DNA of 64,000 nucleotides from Nitratireductor mangrovi (GCF_007922615.2 NZ_CP042301.2:1426001-1490000); one strand, 5' to 3'; numbered from the stretch's first letter, positions 11,742-22,741 are shown. Notes: generated from the letters alone by a model not told the origin. Numbers and translations are program-made.

Positions 11742-11855
11742 TCAGTGGGAAGCCGTCAGGTACATTGTGGATGAGCCGCCTTGCGGCCCGTCGACGGATG
11801 TCAGGAACGCGGCGGCGATCAGGAACAGGCTGATGATGCCGGCCAGATGGGTCAT
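11742..11855 (-). CDS. Possible 37-residue small membrane or exported protein
   Basis: An open frame of 37 codons starts at the ATG complementary to 11853-11855 and ends with TGA at 11742-11744. It has a TAGGAG ribosome site (complement of 11863-11868) spaced 7 bases from the ATG, the main reason to believe it. The product begins MTHLAGIISLFLIAAAFLTS, one hydrophobic segment, then a short Gly/Ser-rich tail. It could be a small membrane protein or a short exported peptide. I recognise no family. It lies upstream of the exported hydrolase on the same strand, 50 bases away, so the two could share a transcript. Confidence 0.45.
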   Translation of the reverse strand: MTHLAGIISLFLIAAAFLTSVDGPQGGSSTMYLTASH

Positions 11856-12020
11856 GGCGAAACTCCTAGTGTTTCGCCCCTCGCAAATCGGAATCTACAT
11901 GTGATCGCGCCCTCTGTCGTGAATCGCCGATTCAATAACGGTGTCGCCGGTTTTCGCATCGTGAATCCTTTCGCCACATCTTCGCCACAGCTAGGATGGC
12001 CGCTCCGAACGGAGGACAGG

Positions 12021-13013
12021 ATGACGAGCGCTGATTTCCCGGTCTTCGATCTGGCAGCCTATGAGCGAGCGCCCACCGACAAGCGTCGCGCGCTGGGCGA
12101 GGAGGTCGATGCGATCTGCCGTACGACCGGTTTCCTGGCGGTGAGCGGGCACGGGGTCGCACAAACGGTGATCGACGATGCCTGGAACGCAGCACACGCC
12201 TTCTTCCACCTCGCCGCCGAGGACAAGGCCAAGGCGCGGGCGCCCTATGCCGGCTATCCCTATGGCTATCTCGGCCCCGAATCGGAAGCGCTGGCCAAGT
12301 CGCGCAACGAGGACAGCCCACCAGACCTGAAAGAAAGCTTCAATGGCGGGCCGGCGTCGGTACCAGAAGGGTTGACCGACGAGGATGCGCTCGCCTTCTG
12401 CTACGCGGCGACGATCTGGCCGGAGCGGCCGGTAGGCTTTCGCGAGGCGTGGCAGGCCTACTATGCCGAGATGGAGGATCTGGCTGCACGCATCATGCGT
12501 GTGTTCGCCACCGCGCTGAAGCTGCCGGAGGATTATTTCGAGGCGGCGATCAGCCGGCCGATCAGCGCGTTGAGAGCGCTGAACTATCCCGAGCAGGCAA
12601 TCGCGCCAAAGCCCGGCCAGTTGCGGGCGGGCGCGCATACCGATTATGGCAGCCTGACGATCCTGTTGCCACAGGCCGGCTCCGGCGGGCTGGAAATCCG
12701 CGATCCCAGCGGCGAATGGCGTCCGGTGCCGCCGGTGCCCGGTGCTTTCATCATCAATATCGGCGACCTTATGGCGCTGTGGACGAACGACCGCTGGGTC
12801 TCAACCTTGCATCGCGTGGTGAACCCGCCGCCTGGTCCTTCGGGTTCGACGCGACGCCAGTCCTTTGCGTTTTTCCACCAGCCCAACTGGGACCAGGAGA
12901 TCGCCTGCATCCCGTCCTGCCTCGAACCGGGCGCGGAACCCAGATACGAGCCAGTGCTTTCGGGTCCCTATCTGATGTCGAAGTTCCGGTCGACCGTGGC
13001 GCCAGCGGCCTGA
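12021..13013 (+). CDS. 2-oxoglutarate/Fe(II) oxygenase, isopenicillin N synthase-like
   Basis: The 330-residue protein has the two domains of this family: an N-terminal DIOX_N segment (FPVFDLAAYER...RTTGFLAVSGHGV) and the C-terminal double-stranded beta helix. The Fe(II) facial triad is His206-x-Asp208 (HTDYGS) with distal His264 (STLHRV). The co-substrate carboxylate is likely held by Arg279-x-Ser281 (RRQS). The substrate cannot be told from sequence. The ATG at 12021 follows a GGAGG at 12011. It stands alone just upstream of eno, about 130 bases away. Confidence 0.88.
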   Translation: MTSADFPVFDLAAYERAPTDKRRALGEEVDAICRTTGFLAVSGHGVAQTVIDDAWNAAHAFFHLAAEDKAKARAPYAGYPYGYLGPESEALAKSRNEDSPPDLKESFNGGPASVPEGLTDEDALAFCYAATIWPERPVGFREAWQAYYAEMEDLAARIMRVFATALKLPEDYFEAAISRPISALRALNYPEQAIAPKPGQLRAGAHTDYGSLTILLPQAGSGGLEIRDPSGEWRPVPPVPGAFIINIGDLMALWTNDRWVSTLHRVVNPPPGPSGSTRRQSFAFFHQPNWDQEIACIPSCLEPGAEPRYEPVLSGPYLMSKFRSTVAPAA

Positions 13014-14417
<1,404 letters not shown>

Positions 14418-14493
14418 GCGGCATTCGCGCATACCCGTAACCGGACGTTAAGCACGTCGCGGGCAAGGTGGCCGGGAAAGGAATCTCCCGGCA

Positions 14494-14820
14494 ATGTGGA
14501 CGCGTCAGTACAAGAAGCGCAACGGCGGCAAGTTCATCGTCCCGGTGCTGGCGGCGCTGTTCCTGACCTATTTCGGCTTCCATGCCTTCCACGGCGAGTT
14601 CGGCATCTACTCGAAATACCGCCTCGAGACACGCACGGTCGAGATGCTCGCCCGGCTCGAGGACAAGCGCGCCGAACGCCTTGAACTGGAGCGGCGCGTG
14701 CAGTTGCTGCACAACGGCACGCTGGAACGGGACATGCTCGACGAGCAGGCGCGGCGGGCGCTAAATCTGTCGGCGCCGGACGAACTCACCATCATGCGCC
14801 CGTTCGACGTCAACAATTAA
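14494..14820 (+). CDS. ftsB: Septum formation initiator, FtsB/DivIC-like
   Basis: This 108-residue protein has one membrane helix (about residues 17-35) followed by a short periplasmic coiled coil (about residues 45-75, rich in Arg, Glu and Leu). A conserved end contains LERDMLDEQARRALNLSAPDE, as in FtsB/DivIC proteins, which bridge FtsL and FtsQ in the divisome. A GGAAAGGAA stretch precedes the ATG. It lies between eno and the pyruvate dehydrogenase genes, as in many alphaproteobacteria. Confidence 0.85.
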   Translation: MWTRQYKKRNGGKFIVPVLAALFLTYFGFHAFHGEFGIYSKYRLETRTVEMLARLEDKRAERLELERRVQLLHNGTLERDMLDEQARRALNLSAPDELTIMRPFDVNN

Positions 14821-14837
14821 CTCATATCAAGTTAATT
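14815..14837. repeat. Inverted repeat at the end of ftsB
   Basis: AATTAAC at 14815-14821 and GTTAATT at 14831-14837 form perfect 7-bp arms around 9 bases, spanning the ftsB stop codon. The stretch is strikingly A/T-rich for this genome. It could be an operator or promoter element for pdhA, 165 bases downstream. Function not determined. Confidence 0.35.
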
Positions 14838-14876
14838 CAGCATAAGCCGAACAATAAGAACGGTTTAGCCGCATGC

Positions 14877-14902
14877 CAGCCATGCGTTTTTCCGCATGGC
14901 TG
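14877..14902. terminator. Strong stem-loop in the ftsB-pdhA interval
   Basis: CAGCCATGCG (14877-14886) and CGCATGGCTG (14893-14902) form a perfect 10-bp stem with a 6-base T-rich loop. It lies 57 bases after ftsB and 100 bases before pdhA. No T run follows the stem, so it could be an ftsB terminator of the Rho-assisted type or a structured element in the pdhA leader. Confidence 0.5.
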
Positions 14903-15002
14903 AAACCGCCAGCCCATGCTAGCCTTCCTGGAACAACTGGGAGGAGGCCAGTCTGTCATCCTCCCGCCTTGTCCGCAAAGAGACGCATACAGGGAGTGAT
15001 GC

Positions 15003-16061
15003 ATGAGCGCGGCGCCGAAACGCACCAAACGCCCGTCCGCCAAGACCAAGGCCGAAGCCGAGATCGCCGCGGTCGCCGCGATCAAGACCCCCAAGCCTGC
15101 CAATCTCACCAAGGAAGAAGAGCTTGCCGCCTATCGCGGCATGCTGCTGATCCGCCGTTTCGAGGAAAAGGCCGGCCAGCTCTACGGCATGGGTTTCATC
15201 GGCGGCTTCTGCCACCTCTATATCGGTCAGGAGGCTGTCGTCACCGGGCTCAAGATGGCCATGGAGGACGGCGACCAGATGATCACGGCCTACCGAGATC
15301 ACGGCCACATGCTTGCCATGGACATGTCGCCGCGCGGGGTGATGGCCGAACTCACCGGCCGCCGCGGGGGCTACTCCAAGGGCAAGGGCGGCTCCATGCA
15401 CATGTTCTCCAAGGAAAAGAATTTTTACGGCGGTCACGGCATCGTCGGTGCCCAGGTGTCGCTCGGCACCGGGCTCGCCTTTGCCAACCAGTATCGCGAG
15501 AACAAGTTTGTCTCGCTCACCTTCTTCGGGGACGGCGCCGCCAATCAGGGGCAGGTCTACGAGAGCTTCAACATGGCCTCGCTGTGGAAGCTTCCGGTGA
15601 TCTACGTCATCGAGAACAACCGCTATGCCATGGGCACGTCGGTGGCGCGCTCCTCCGCCGAGACCGATTTCTCCCACCGCGGCATCTCCTTCAAGATCCC
15701 CGGCATCCAGGTCGACGGCATGGACGTGCGCGCCGTCAAGTCGGCCGGCGAGATGGCGCTGGCGCATTGCCGCGACGGAAAGGGGCCGATCATCCTCGAA
15801 ATGATGACCTACCGCTATCGCGGCCATTCGATGTCGGATCCGGCGAAATACCGCTCGAAGGACGAGGTGCAGAAGATGCGTTCAGAGCATGACCCGATCG
15901 AGCAGGTCAAGGCGCGCATGGTCGAGAAGGGCTGGGCCAGCGAGGACGAACTGAAGGCGATCGACAAGGAGGTGCGCGACATCGTTGCCGACGCGGCCGA
16001 GTTCGCGCAGACCGATCCCGAGCCGGACGTGTCCGAGCTCTATACCGACATCGTGCTCTGA
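15003..16061 (+). CDS. pdhA: Pyruvate dehydrogenase E1 component, alpha subunit
   Basis: PdhA and PdhB together form the thiamine diphosphate-dependent E1 enzyme that decarboxylates pyruvate and acetylates lipoyl groups. The 352-residue protein has the thiamine-binding motif from Gly176-Asp177-Gly178 to Asn205-Asn206 and the phosphorylation-loop-like [15 protein letters not shown] segment of E1-alpha. The N-terminal 30 residues are basic and Lys/Thr-rich, as in other rhizobial PdhA. It is the first gene of the operon pdhA-pdhB-uma2-pdhC and follows a leader with a stem-loop. Confidence 0.97.
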   Translation: MSAAPKRTKRPSAKTKAEAEIAAVAAIKTPKPANLTKEEELAAYRGMLLIRRFEEKAGQLYGMGFIGGFCHLYIGQEAVVTGLKMAMEDGDQMITAYRDHGHMLAMDMSPRGVMAELTGRRGGYSKGKGGSMHMFSKEKNFYGGHGIVGAQVSLGTGLAFANQYRENKFVSLTFFGDGAANQGQVYESFNMASLWKLPVIYVIENNRYAMGTSVARSSAETDFSHRGISFKIPGIQVDGMDVRAVKSAGEMALAHCRDGKGPIILEMMTYRYRGHSMSDPAKYRSKDEVQKMRSEHDPIEQVKARMVEKGWASEDELKAIDKEVRDIVADAAEFAQTDPEPDVSELYTDIVL

Positions 16062-16074
16062 GGGAGGGACGGAC

Positions 16075-17481
16075 ATGCCGATCGAAATCCTCATGCCCGC
16101 CCTTTCGCCGACGATGGAGGAGGGCAATCTGGCCAAATGGGTCAAGAAGGAAGGCGACAAGGTCACCGCCGGCGACGTGATCGCCGAGATCGAGACCGAC
16201 AAGGCGACGATGGAGGTCGAGGCTGTCGACGAGGGCACGCTGGGCAAGATCCTGATCGAGGAAGGCACCGAGGGCGTCAAGGTCAACACGCCGATCGCCG
16301 TGCTGCTGGAGGAAGGCGAAAGTGCCGACGATATCGGCAAGGCGGCCGGGTCCGCCCAGAAAGCCAGCAATGAAGGAGAGAGCGGCCAGGCCGCATCCGG
16401 CGATGCGGTCGCCGACATGGACGAGCGCCGCGTGCCCGCCGAAGGCAAGGTGCATCCGGAGCCGATGAAGCCGGACATTTCCTCCGATCCCGATATTCCC
16501 GAAGGCACCGAAATGGTGCCGACGACGGTGCGCGAGGCGTTGCGCGATGCCATGGCCGAGGAGATGCGCCGCGACGGTGACGTTTTCGTCATGGGCGAGG
16601 AGGTTGCCGAATACCAGGGCGCCTACAAGATCACGCAAGGGCTGTTGCAGGAATTCGGCGCCAAGCGCGTCGTCGACACGCCGATCACCGAACACGGCTT
16701 TGCCGGCGTCGGGGTCGGCGCTGCAATGGCCGGGCTGAAACCGATCGTGGAGTTCATGACCTTCAACTTCGCCATGCAGGCGATCGACCAGATCATCAAC
16801 TCCGCCGCCAAGACGCTCTACATGTCGGGCGGCCAGATGGGGGCGCCGATCGTCTTCCGCGGTCCGAACGGCGCCGCGGCGCGCGTCGCTGCCCAGCACA
16901 GCCAGGACTATGCAGCCTGGTACAGCCACGTGCCGGGGCTTAAGGTGGTGCAGCCCTACACGGCCGCCGACGCCAAGGGGTTGCTCAAGGCGGCGATCCG
17001 CGACCCGAACCCGGTCATCTTCCTCGAGAACGAAATCCTCTACGGCCAGACCTTCGACGTGCCGAAGCTCGATGACTTCGTGCTGCCGATCGGCAAGGCG
17101 CGCGTGCACCGGCAGGGCAGCGACGCCACCATCGTCTCCTTCGGCATCGGCATGACCTATGCCGTCAAGGCGGCGGAGGAGCTGGCGGGCGAGGTGATCG
17201 ATCTGAGGAGCATCCGCCCGATGGACCTCGATACGGTGATTGCTTCGGTGAAGAAGACCAACCGGCTGGTGACGGTGGAAGAGGGCTTCCCGCAGTCTTC
17301 GGTCGGCGACCACATCGCCAGCCAGGTGATGCAGCGCGCCTTCGACTGGCTCGATGCGCCGGTGGTCACGATTTGCGGCAAGGACGTGCCGATGCCCTAC
17401 GCGGCCAATCTCGAGAAGCTGGCGCTGCCGAGCGTCGCCGAGGTTGTCGCGGCGGTGAAGGCGGTGAGCTACAAAGGCTGA
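16075..17481 (+). CDS. pdhB: Pyruvate dehydrogenase E1 component, beta subunit with N-terminal lipoyl domain
   Basis: The 468-residue product is longer than a plain E1-beta because it begins with a complete lipoyl domain (residues 1-80) carrying Lys43 in the ETDKATMEV hairpin. A Glu/Ala/Ser-rich linker (about residues 85-140) leads to the E1-beta domain (from about residue 145, [15 protein letters not shown]). Such lipoylated E1-beta subunits are known from alphaproteobacteria. The start at 16075 follows GGAGGGACGGAC, 13 bases after pdhA. Its lipoyl-coding DNA is nearly identical to that of pdhC. Confidence 0.97.
   Translation: MPIEILMPALSPTMEEGNLAKWVKKEGDKVTAGDVIAEIETDKATMEVEAVDEGTLGKILIEEGTEGVKVNTPIAVLLEEGESADDIGKAAGSAQKASNEGESGQAASGDAVADMDERRVPAEGKVHPEPMKPDISSDPDIPEGTEMVPTTVREALRDAMAEEMRRDGDVFVMGEEVAEYQGAYKITQGLLQEFGAKRVVDTPITEHGFAGVGVGAAMAGLKPIVEFMTFNFAMQAIDQIINSAAKTLYMSGGQMGAPIVFRGPNGAAARVAAQHSQDYAAWYSHVPGLKVVQPYTAADAKGLLKAAIRDPNPVIFLENEILYGQTFDVPKLDDFVLPIGKARVHRQGSDATIVSFGIGMTYAVKAAEELAGEVIDLRSIRPMDLDTVIASVKKTNRLVTVEEGFPQSSVGDHIASQVMQRAFDWLDAPVVTICGKDVPMPYAANLEKLALPSVAEVVAAVKAVSYKG
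16169..16223 (+). repeat. Direct repeat, copy 1 (lipoyl domain of pdhB)
   Basis: These 55 bases are identical to 18227-18281 in pdhC. They encode the lipoyl hairpin around the modified lysine. After one mismatch, another 11 bases are also identical. The lipoyl-domain flanks differ much more, so this may reflect gene conversion, or strong codon and protein constraint. Confidence 0.85.
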
Positions 17482-17517
17482 AGACGTTCGCGAGAGGTTG
17501 CTTCAGGAACACCGAGC

Positions 17518-18132
17518 ATGGCCGAGACTGACAGACGCCCAGCGACATATGCCGATCTGGAGGCCGTCCCGGAGAATCTGGTTGCGGAACTCATTGACGG
17601 GGCATTGCTCACGCATCCGCGACCGTCGCGCCGCCATGTGGCGGCCGCCAGTTCGTTGGGCGATGAACTCGTCGGGCCTTTCCAGAAAGGACGGGGCGGC
17701 CCCGGAGGTTGGGTGATCCTGGACGAACCGGAGGTTCGCATCGGCAGCGATGTCGTGGTGCCCGACCTTGCCGGCTGGCGTCGCGAGCGGCTGACTGATC
17801 ATCCGGAAACGAGCTATTTCACGGTCGTCCCGGACTGGATCTGCGAAGTCTTGTCTGGTTCGACCGAACTTCGCGACCGTACGCTGAAAATGCGGATATA
17901 CGGAATGGCCGGCATCGCCCACCTGTGGTTGGTAGATCCCCGACTTCAGATACTTGAAGCGTTTGAGAACGTTGGCGGACGGTGGACGAAGGTCGGCGAC
18001 TGGAACTCTGCCGACGCCGTCCGCGCGCCTCCCTTCGATGCCATCGCCTTCTCGCTTGCCGACCTTTGGCCGCTCGACCCGCCGCTCGGCATGAACGAAG
18101 ACCCTACGCCCTATTACGCCGGAGACCGATAG
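17518..18132 (+). CDS. Uma2 family (DUF820) putative PD-(D/E)XK nuclease inside the pdh operon
   Basis: The 204-residue protein shows the Uma2 pattern: Glu24 and Asp27 in ELIDG, His40 in SRRH, Pro82-Asp83 (VVVPDLAG), Glu110 in ICEVLS and Lys124 in DRTLKMRIY. These are the presumed nuclease-fold active-site residues. Uma2 proteins are widespread, often multi-copy and mobile, and their cellular role is unknown. It sits between pdhB and pdhC: the start is 37 bases after pdhB, and its TAG stop is directly followed by the pdhC ATG with no spacer, so it is very probably cotranscribed and coupled. A role in pyruvate dehydrogenase is not implied by the sequence. Confidence 0.85.
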   Translation: MAETDRRPATYADLEAVPENLVAELIDGALLTHPRPSRRHVAAASSLGDELVGPFQKGRGGPGGWVILDEPEVRIGSDVVVPDLAGWRRERLTDHPETSYFTVVPDWICEVLSGSTELRDRTLKMRIYGMAGIAHLWLVDPRLQILEAFENVGGRWTKVGDWNSADAVRAPPFDAIAFSLADLWPLDPPLGMNEDPTPYYAGDR

Positions 18133-19518
18133 ATGCCGATCAACATCACCATGCCGGCCCTTTCGCCCACCATGGAGGAAGGCAACCTCGCCAAGTGGCT
18201 GGTCAAGGAGGGCGACAGCGTCGCGCCCGGCGACGTGATCGCCGAGATCGAGACCGACAAGGCGACGATGGAGGTCGAGGCCGTCGACGAGGGTACGGTG
18301 GCAAAGATCGTGGTGCCGGCCGGCACCGAGGGCGTGAAGGTCAACGCGCTGATCGCCGTGCTTGCCGCCGAGGGCGAGGATGCCGCCGACGCCGCCAAGG
18401 CGTCCGGCGATGGCGGCGGCAACGGTGCCGCGAAGGCGCAGGACAAGGCGCAGCCGGCCAAGGAAACGGCCGCCCCGCAGCCGCCGGCCGATGCGGGCGC
18501 CAGCGCGAAGGAGGCGGCCGCGAAGTCGGCCATCCCCGACGACGTCAAGGCCGGTCCGGCGCCGACGAAGAACGGCGAGCGCGTCTTCGCCTCGCCGCTG
18601 GCGCGCCGCATCGCCCAGAACGAAGGCGTCGATCTCGCCTCGGTGAAGGGGTCCGGCCCGCATGGACGCATCGTCAAGGCCGACGTCGAGGCGGCGGCCT
18701 CGGGCGGCGCCAAGGCCGCACCGGCGGAGGCGAAGGCCGCCGCACAGCCGGCACCTGCGCCGAAGCCGATGTCGGACGACGCGGTGCTGAAACTGTTCGA
18801 GGAAGGTTCCTACGAACTCGTGCCGCATGACAACATGCGCAAGACGATCGCCCGGCGGCTGGTCGAGGCGAAGTCAACCATCCCGCATTTCTACCTCACC
18901 ATCGACTGCGACATCGATGCGCTGCTGGCGCTGAGGAAGCAACTGAACGACGCCGCGCCGGTGACCAAGACCGAAAAGGGCGAGCAGCCGGCCTACAAGC
19001 TTTCGGTCAACGACATGATCATCAAGGCGATGGCGCTGGCGCTGAAGGCGGTGCCGGAGGCGAATGTGTCGTGGACAGACGCCAACATGGTCAAGCACGC
19101 CCATGCCGATGTCGGCGTCGCGGTCTCGATCCCGGGCGGGCTGATCACGCCGATCATCCGCCGCGCCGAGGAAAAGACGCTGTCGACGATTTCCAACGAG
19201 ATGAAGGACCTGGCGGGGCGCGCCCGCAACCGCAAGCTGAAGCCGGAGGAATACCAGGGCGGCACCACCGCCGTCTCCAATCTCGGCATGTTCGGCATCA
19301 AGGACTTTTCGGCCGTCATCAACCCGCCGCACGCCACCATCCTCGCCGTCGGCACGGGCGAGCAGCGTGCGGTGGTGAAGGATGGCGAGGTGAAGGTTGC
19401 AACGCTGATGTCGGTGACGCTTTCGACCGATCACCGCGCTGTCGACGGGGCGCTCGGAGCCGAACTGCTCGCCGCGTTCAAGGGTTTTGTCGAAAATCCG
19501 ATGTCGATGCTGGTCTAG
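18133..19518 (+). CDS. pdhC: Pyruvate dehydrogenase E2, dihydrolipoyl acetyltransferase
   Basis: The 461-residue protein has the E2 order. A lipoyl domain (residues 1-80, Lys43 in ETDKATMEV) is followed by an Ala/Pro/Lys linker and the peripheral subunit-binding domain (about residues 151-186, [15 protein letters not shown]). A second linker leads to the catalytic core with His434 and Asp438 in DHRAVDG. The core transfers acetyl groups from lipoate to CoA and builds the complex scaffold. It starts at the base after the Uma2 stop, so it depends on coupled translation or read-through from that gene. Confidence 0.97.
   Translation: MPINITMPALSPTMEEGNLAKWLVKEGDSVAPGDVIAEIETDKATMEVEAVDEGTVAKIVVPAGTEGVKVNALIAVLAAEGEDAADAAKASGDGGGNGAAKAQDKAQPAKETAAPQPPADAGASAKEAAAKSAIPDDVKAGPAPTKNGERVFASPLARRIAQNEGVDLASVKGSGPHGRIVKADVEAAASGGAKAAPAEAKAAAQPAPAPKPMSDDAVLKLFEEGSYELVPHDNMRKTIARRLVEAKSTIPHFYLTIDCDIDALLALRKQLNDAAPVTKTEKGEQPAYKLSVNDMIIKAMALALKAVPEANVSWTDANMVKHAHADVGVAVSIPGGLITPIIRRAEEKTLSTISNEMKDLAGRARNRKLKPEEYQGGTTAVSNLGMFGIKDFSAVINPPHATILAVGTGEQRAVVKDGEVKVATLMSVTLSTDHRAVDGALGAELLAAFKGFVENPMSMLV
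18227..18281 (+). repeat. Direct repeat, copy 2 (lipoyl domain of pdhC)
   Basis: This is the second copy of the 55-base perfect repeat described at 16169-16223, about 2.06 kb downstream and in the same reading frame and position of the lipoyl domain. Confidence 0.85.
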
Positions 19519-19533
19519 GGCCGGGTCGCGGCC

Positions 19534-20172
19534 ATGAAGACCATCCTCTGCTACGGCGATTCGCTGACCTGGGGCTACAACCCGGAAGGGCCGTCGCGCC
19601 ACGCGCCGGCCGACCGCTGGCCGGATTTCCTGCAGGCAGCACTCGGCGAGCGGGTCCGGGTGATCGCGGAGGGGCTGAACGGCCGCACCACCGCCTTTGA
19701 CGATCATCTCGGTTCCGCCGACCGCAACGGCGCCCGCATTCTGCCGACGCTGCTCACCACGCATGCGCCGCTCGACCTGATCATCATCATGCTCGGCGCC
19801 AACGACATGAAGCCTTTCGTCTGCGGCCAGGCGATCGGCGCCAAGCAGGGCATGGAGCGGCTGGTGGCCATCGTGCGCGGCCATTCCTATCCGCTCGACG
19901 AAGCGGCGCCGGAGGTGCTGGTGGTCGCACCGCCGCCGCTCTGCGAGACCGCCGATCCGGACTTTGCCGCGATGTTTGCCGGCGGCCTTGCGCAGTCGCG
20001 CATGCTGGCCAGCTTTTATGCCGATCTGGCCGACGTGAACGGCTGCGGCTTCTTCGATGCCGGCTCGGTGGCGGAGACATCGCCCGCCGACGGCGTCCAT
20101 CTCGATGCCGAAAACACCCGGGCCATCGGCCGTGGGCTGGAACCGGTCGTTCGCATGATGCTGGGGCTTTGA
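19534..20172 (+). CDS. SGNH/GDSL-family hydrolase (esterase-like)
   Basis: The 212-residue protein has the SGNH blocks: Ser10 in YGDSLTWG, the block II glycine in EGLNGRTT, Asn in MLGANDMK, and Asp186-His189 in DGVH. There is no signal peptide, so it should act in the cytoplasm on an ester or thioester. Close relatives are often called arylesterases. It lies 15 bases after pdhC and 61 bases before lpdA, on the same strand, so it is carried within the pyruvate dehydrogenase gene cluster. Whether it has a role there is unknown. Confidence 0.87.
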   Translation: MKTILCYGDSLTWGYNPEGPSRHAPADRWPDFLQAALGERVRVIAEGLNGRTTAFDDHLGSADRNGARILPTLLTTHAPLDLIIIMLGANDMKPFVCGQAIGAKQGMERLVAIVRGHSYPLDEAAPEVLVVAPPPLCETADPDFAAMFAGGLAQSRMLASFYADLADVNGCGFFDAGSVAETSPADGVHLDAENTRAIGRGLEPVVRMMLGL

Positions 20173-20233
20173 TCCTCTCGCGGAGAAAAGTCCCGGGCGC
20201 GGCGATGCGGCCAGCAAAGAAACAGGAGCAAAC

Positions 20234-21679
20234 ATGTCCGACAGCTACGACGTGATCATCATCGGCGGGGGGCCGGGCGGCTACGTGACCGCGGTGCGTT
20301 CCGCGCAGTTGGGCTTCAAGACCGCACTGGTCGAGCGCGAGCACCTGGGCGGCATCTGCTCCAACTGGGGCTGCATCCCGACCAAGGCGCTGCTGCGCTC
20401 GGCCGAAGTCCTGCATTTCGGCGAACATGCCGCCGATTACGGGCTGAAGCTCGACGGCAAGATCGCGGCCGACATCAAGGCCGTGGTCGAGCGTTCGCGC
20501 GGGGTCGCCGGCCGCATGAACAACGGCGTCGGCTTCCTGATGAAAAAGAACAAGGTCGACGTCATCTGGGGCGAGGCGAAGGTCGCCAAGCCGGGCGAGG
20601 TCGTCGTTTCCAAGCCAGCCAAGAAGGCGATGCAGCCGCAGCATCCGGCGCCGAAGAACACGAAGGGCGAGGGCACCTACAAGGCCAAGCACATCATCGT
20701 GGCGACCGGCGCGCGGCCGCGCGCGCTGCCCGGCATGGAGCCGGACGGCGAACTGATCTGGACATATTTCGAGGCGATGGTGCCGAAGGAACTGCCGAAA
20801 TCGCTGATCGTGGTCGGCTCCGGCGCGATCGGCATCGAGTTCGCGAGCTTCTACCGCACGCTCGGCGTCGAGGTGACGGTGGTCGAGGTGATGCCGACCA
20901 TCCTGCCGGTGGAGGACGCCGAGATCTCCGGCCTGGCGAAAAAGCGCTTTGAGAAACAGGGCATGAAATTCCTGCTCGAGGCCAAGGTGGTCAAGGTCGA
21001 CAAGGCCAAAGGTTCGGTCACTGCCCATGTCGAACTGAAGGGCGGCAAGGTCGAGAAAATCACCGCCGACAGGATGATTTCGGCCGTCGGGGTCGTCGGC
21101 AATGTCGAGAACCTCGGGCTGGAGGCGCTGGGTGTGAAGACCGAGCGCGGCACGATCGTCATCGACGAGTGGTGCCGCACCAGCGTCGACGGCATCTATG
21201 CCATCGGCGATGTCGCCGGGCCGCCGATGCTCGCCCACAAGGCAGAGCATGAGGGGGTGATCTGCGTCGAAAAGATCGCCGGCAAGAAGGGCGTGCACCC
21301 GCTCGACAAGGGGCTGGTGCCGGGCTGCACCTATTGCCATCCGCAGGTCGCGTCGGTCGGACTGACCGAGGCGAAGGCGAAGGAGGCGGGGCGCGACATC
21401 CGCGTCGGGCGCTTCCCGTTCGTCGCAAACGGCAAGGCGGTGGCGCTCGGCGAGGATCAGGGGCTGGTCAAGACCATCTTCGACAAGAAGACCGGCGAGC
21501 TGCTGGGTGCGCACATGATCGGCGCCGAGGTGACCGAACTGATCCAGGGTTTTGTCGTCGCGATGAACCTGGAGACGACCGAGGAGGAACTGATGCACAC
21601 CATCTTCCCGCATCCCACCCTGTCGGAAATGATGAAGGAAAGCGTGCTCGACGCCTACGGTCAGGCGCTCAACGCATAG
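20234..21679 (+). CDS. lpdA: Dihydrolipoyl dehydrogenase (E3)
   Basis: E3 reoxidises dihydrolipoyl groups with FAD and NAD+. The 481-residue protein has the N-terminal FAD motif GGGPGG, the redox disulfide Cys42/Cys47 in ICSNWGCIPTK, the NAD motif GSGAIGIE and the C-terminal His460-Glu465 dyad (HPTLSE). A lysine- and proline-rich insertion near residues 118-142 (AKKAMQPQHPAPKN) precedes the IIVATGARP strand and is typical of one alphaproteobacterial E3 group. It is the last enzyme gene of the cluster, with lipA 84 bases downstream. Confidence 0.96.
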   Translation: MSDSYDVIIIGGGPGGYVTAVRSAQLGFKTALVEREHLGGICSNWGCIPTKALLRSAEVLHFGEHAADYGLKLDGKIAADIKAVVERSRGVAGRMNNGVGFLMKKNKVDVIWGEAKVAKPGEVVVSKPAKKAMQPQHPAPKNTKGEGTYKAKHIIVATGARPRALPGMEPDGELIWTYFEAMVPKELPKSLIVVGSGAIGIEFASFYRTLGVEVTVVEVMPTILPVEDAEISGLAKKRFEKQGMKFLLEAKVVKVDKAKGSVTAHVELKGGKVEKITADRMISAVGVVGNVENLGLEALGVKTERGTIVIDEWCRTSVDGIYAIGDVAGPPMLAHKAEHEGVICVEKIAGKKGVHPLDKGLVPGCTYCHPQVASVGLTEAKAKEAGRDIRVGRFPFVANGKAVALGEDQGLVKTIFDKKTGELLGAHMIGAEVTELIQGFVVAMNLETTEEELMHTIFPHPTLSEMMKESVLDAYGQALNA

Positions 21680-21763
21680 CAGGGTGCCATTCCGCGGCCT
21701 GTTTACGGACCGCGAGATGGCCTATATGCGAGGGAAAGCCGCTAAGGCCCGAAACGGAGAGAC

Positions 21764-22735
21764 ATGGTCACAGTCATCGACACCGTCGCCAACCGGCCTC
21801 GCCCGCGCCACCCGGAAAAGGCGCATCGCCCCGACCAGGAGGTGTTGCGCAAGCCTGACTGGATCCGCGTCAGGGCGCCGACCTCGCGCGGCTATCAGGA
21901 AACCCGCGAGATCGTGCGCACCAACAAGCTGGTCACCGTGTGCGAGGAGGCCGGGTGCCCGAATATCGGCGAATGCTGGGACAAGAAGCACGCCTCGTTC
22001 CTGATCATGGGCGAAATCTGCACCCGCGCCTGCGCCTTCTGCAATGTCACGACCGGGCTGCCGAACGCGCTCGACCGGGAAGAGCCCGACCACGTGGCCT
22101 CGGCCGTTCGCCAGATGGGGCTCAACCACGTCGTCGTCACGTCGGTCGACCGCGACGACCTGAAGGATGGCGGCGCGCGCCACTTCGCCGACGTCATTCG
22201 CGCTATCCGCGAGCAATCGCCGGAGACCACGATCGAGGTGCTGACGCCGGACTTCCTGCGCAAGGACGGCGCACTGGAGATCGTCGTGGAGGCGAAGCCC
22301 GATGTCTTCAACCACAATCTGGAGACGGTGCCGTCGCACTATCTCACGGTGCGGCCCGGCGCGCGCTACTTCCACTCCATCCGGCTGTTGCAGCGGGTGA
22401 AGGAGCTCGACCCGACCATGTTCACCAAGTCTGGGATCATGGTGGGGCTTGGGGAGGAGCGCAACGAGGTGCTGCAGCTGATGGACGATCTGAGGACGGC
22501 GGACGTCGATTTCCTCACCATCGGCCAGTATCTGCAGCCGACGAAAAAGCACCATCCGGTAAAGAAGTTCGTCACTCCGGACGAGTTCAAATCCTATGAG
22601 ACGGTCGCCTACGCCAAGGGCTTCCTCCTGGTGTCTGCGAGCCCGCTGACGCGCTCCTCGCACCATGCAGGCGAGGACTTCGCCCGCCTGCGCGATGCGC
22701 GCGAGGCGCATCTGGCGAAGACGGCCACCGCGTAG
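21764..22735 (+). CDS. lipA: Lipoyl synthase
   Basis: LipA inserts two sulfurs into protein-bound octanoyl groups to make lipoyl cofactors. The 323-residue protein has both iron-sulfur motifs: the auxiliary cluster Cys60, Cys65 and Cys71 ([12 protein letters not shown]) and the radical SAM cluster Cys86, Cys90 and Cys93 (CTRACAFC). The C-terminal RSS motif ([11 protein letters not shown]) that binds the auxiliary cluster serine is present. Its place directly after the pyruvate dehydrogenase genes fits, because PdhB and PdhC both need lipoylation. Confidence 0.97.
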   Translation: MVTVIDTVANRPRPRHPEKAHRPDQEVLRKPDWIRVRAPTSRGYQETREIVRTNKLVTVCEEAGCPNIGECWDKKHASFLIMGEICTRACAFCNVTTGLPNALDREEPDHVASAVRQMGLNHVVVTSVDRDDLKDGGARHFADVIRAIREQSPETTIEVLTPDFLRKDGALEIVVEAKPDVFNHNLETVPSHYLTVRPGARYFHSIRLLQRVKELDPTMFTKSGIMVGLGEERNEVLQLMDDLRTADVDFLTIGQYLQPTKKHHPVKKFVTPDEFKSYETVAYAKGFLLVSASPLTRSSHHAGEDFARLRDAREAHLAKTATA

Positions 22736-22741
22736 GCCGCC

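Noticed and set aside
14815..14837. CtrA binding site
   Set aside because: TTAA halves are present, but their spacing is not the 7 bases of the CtrA consensus.
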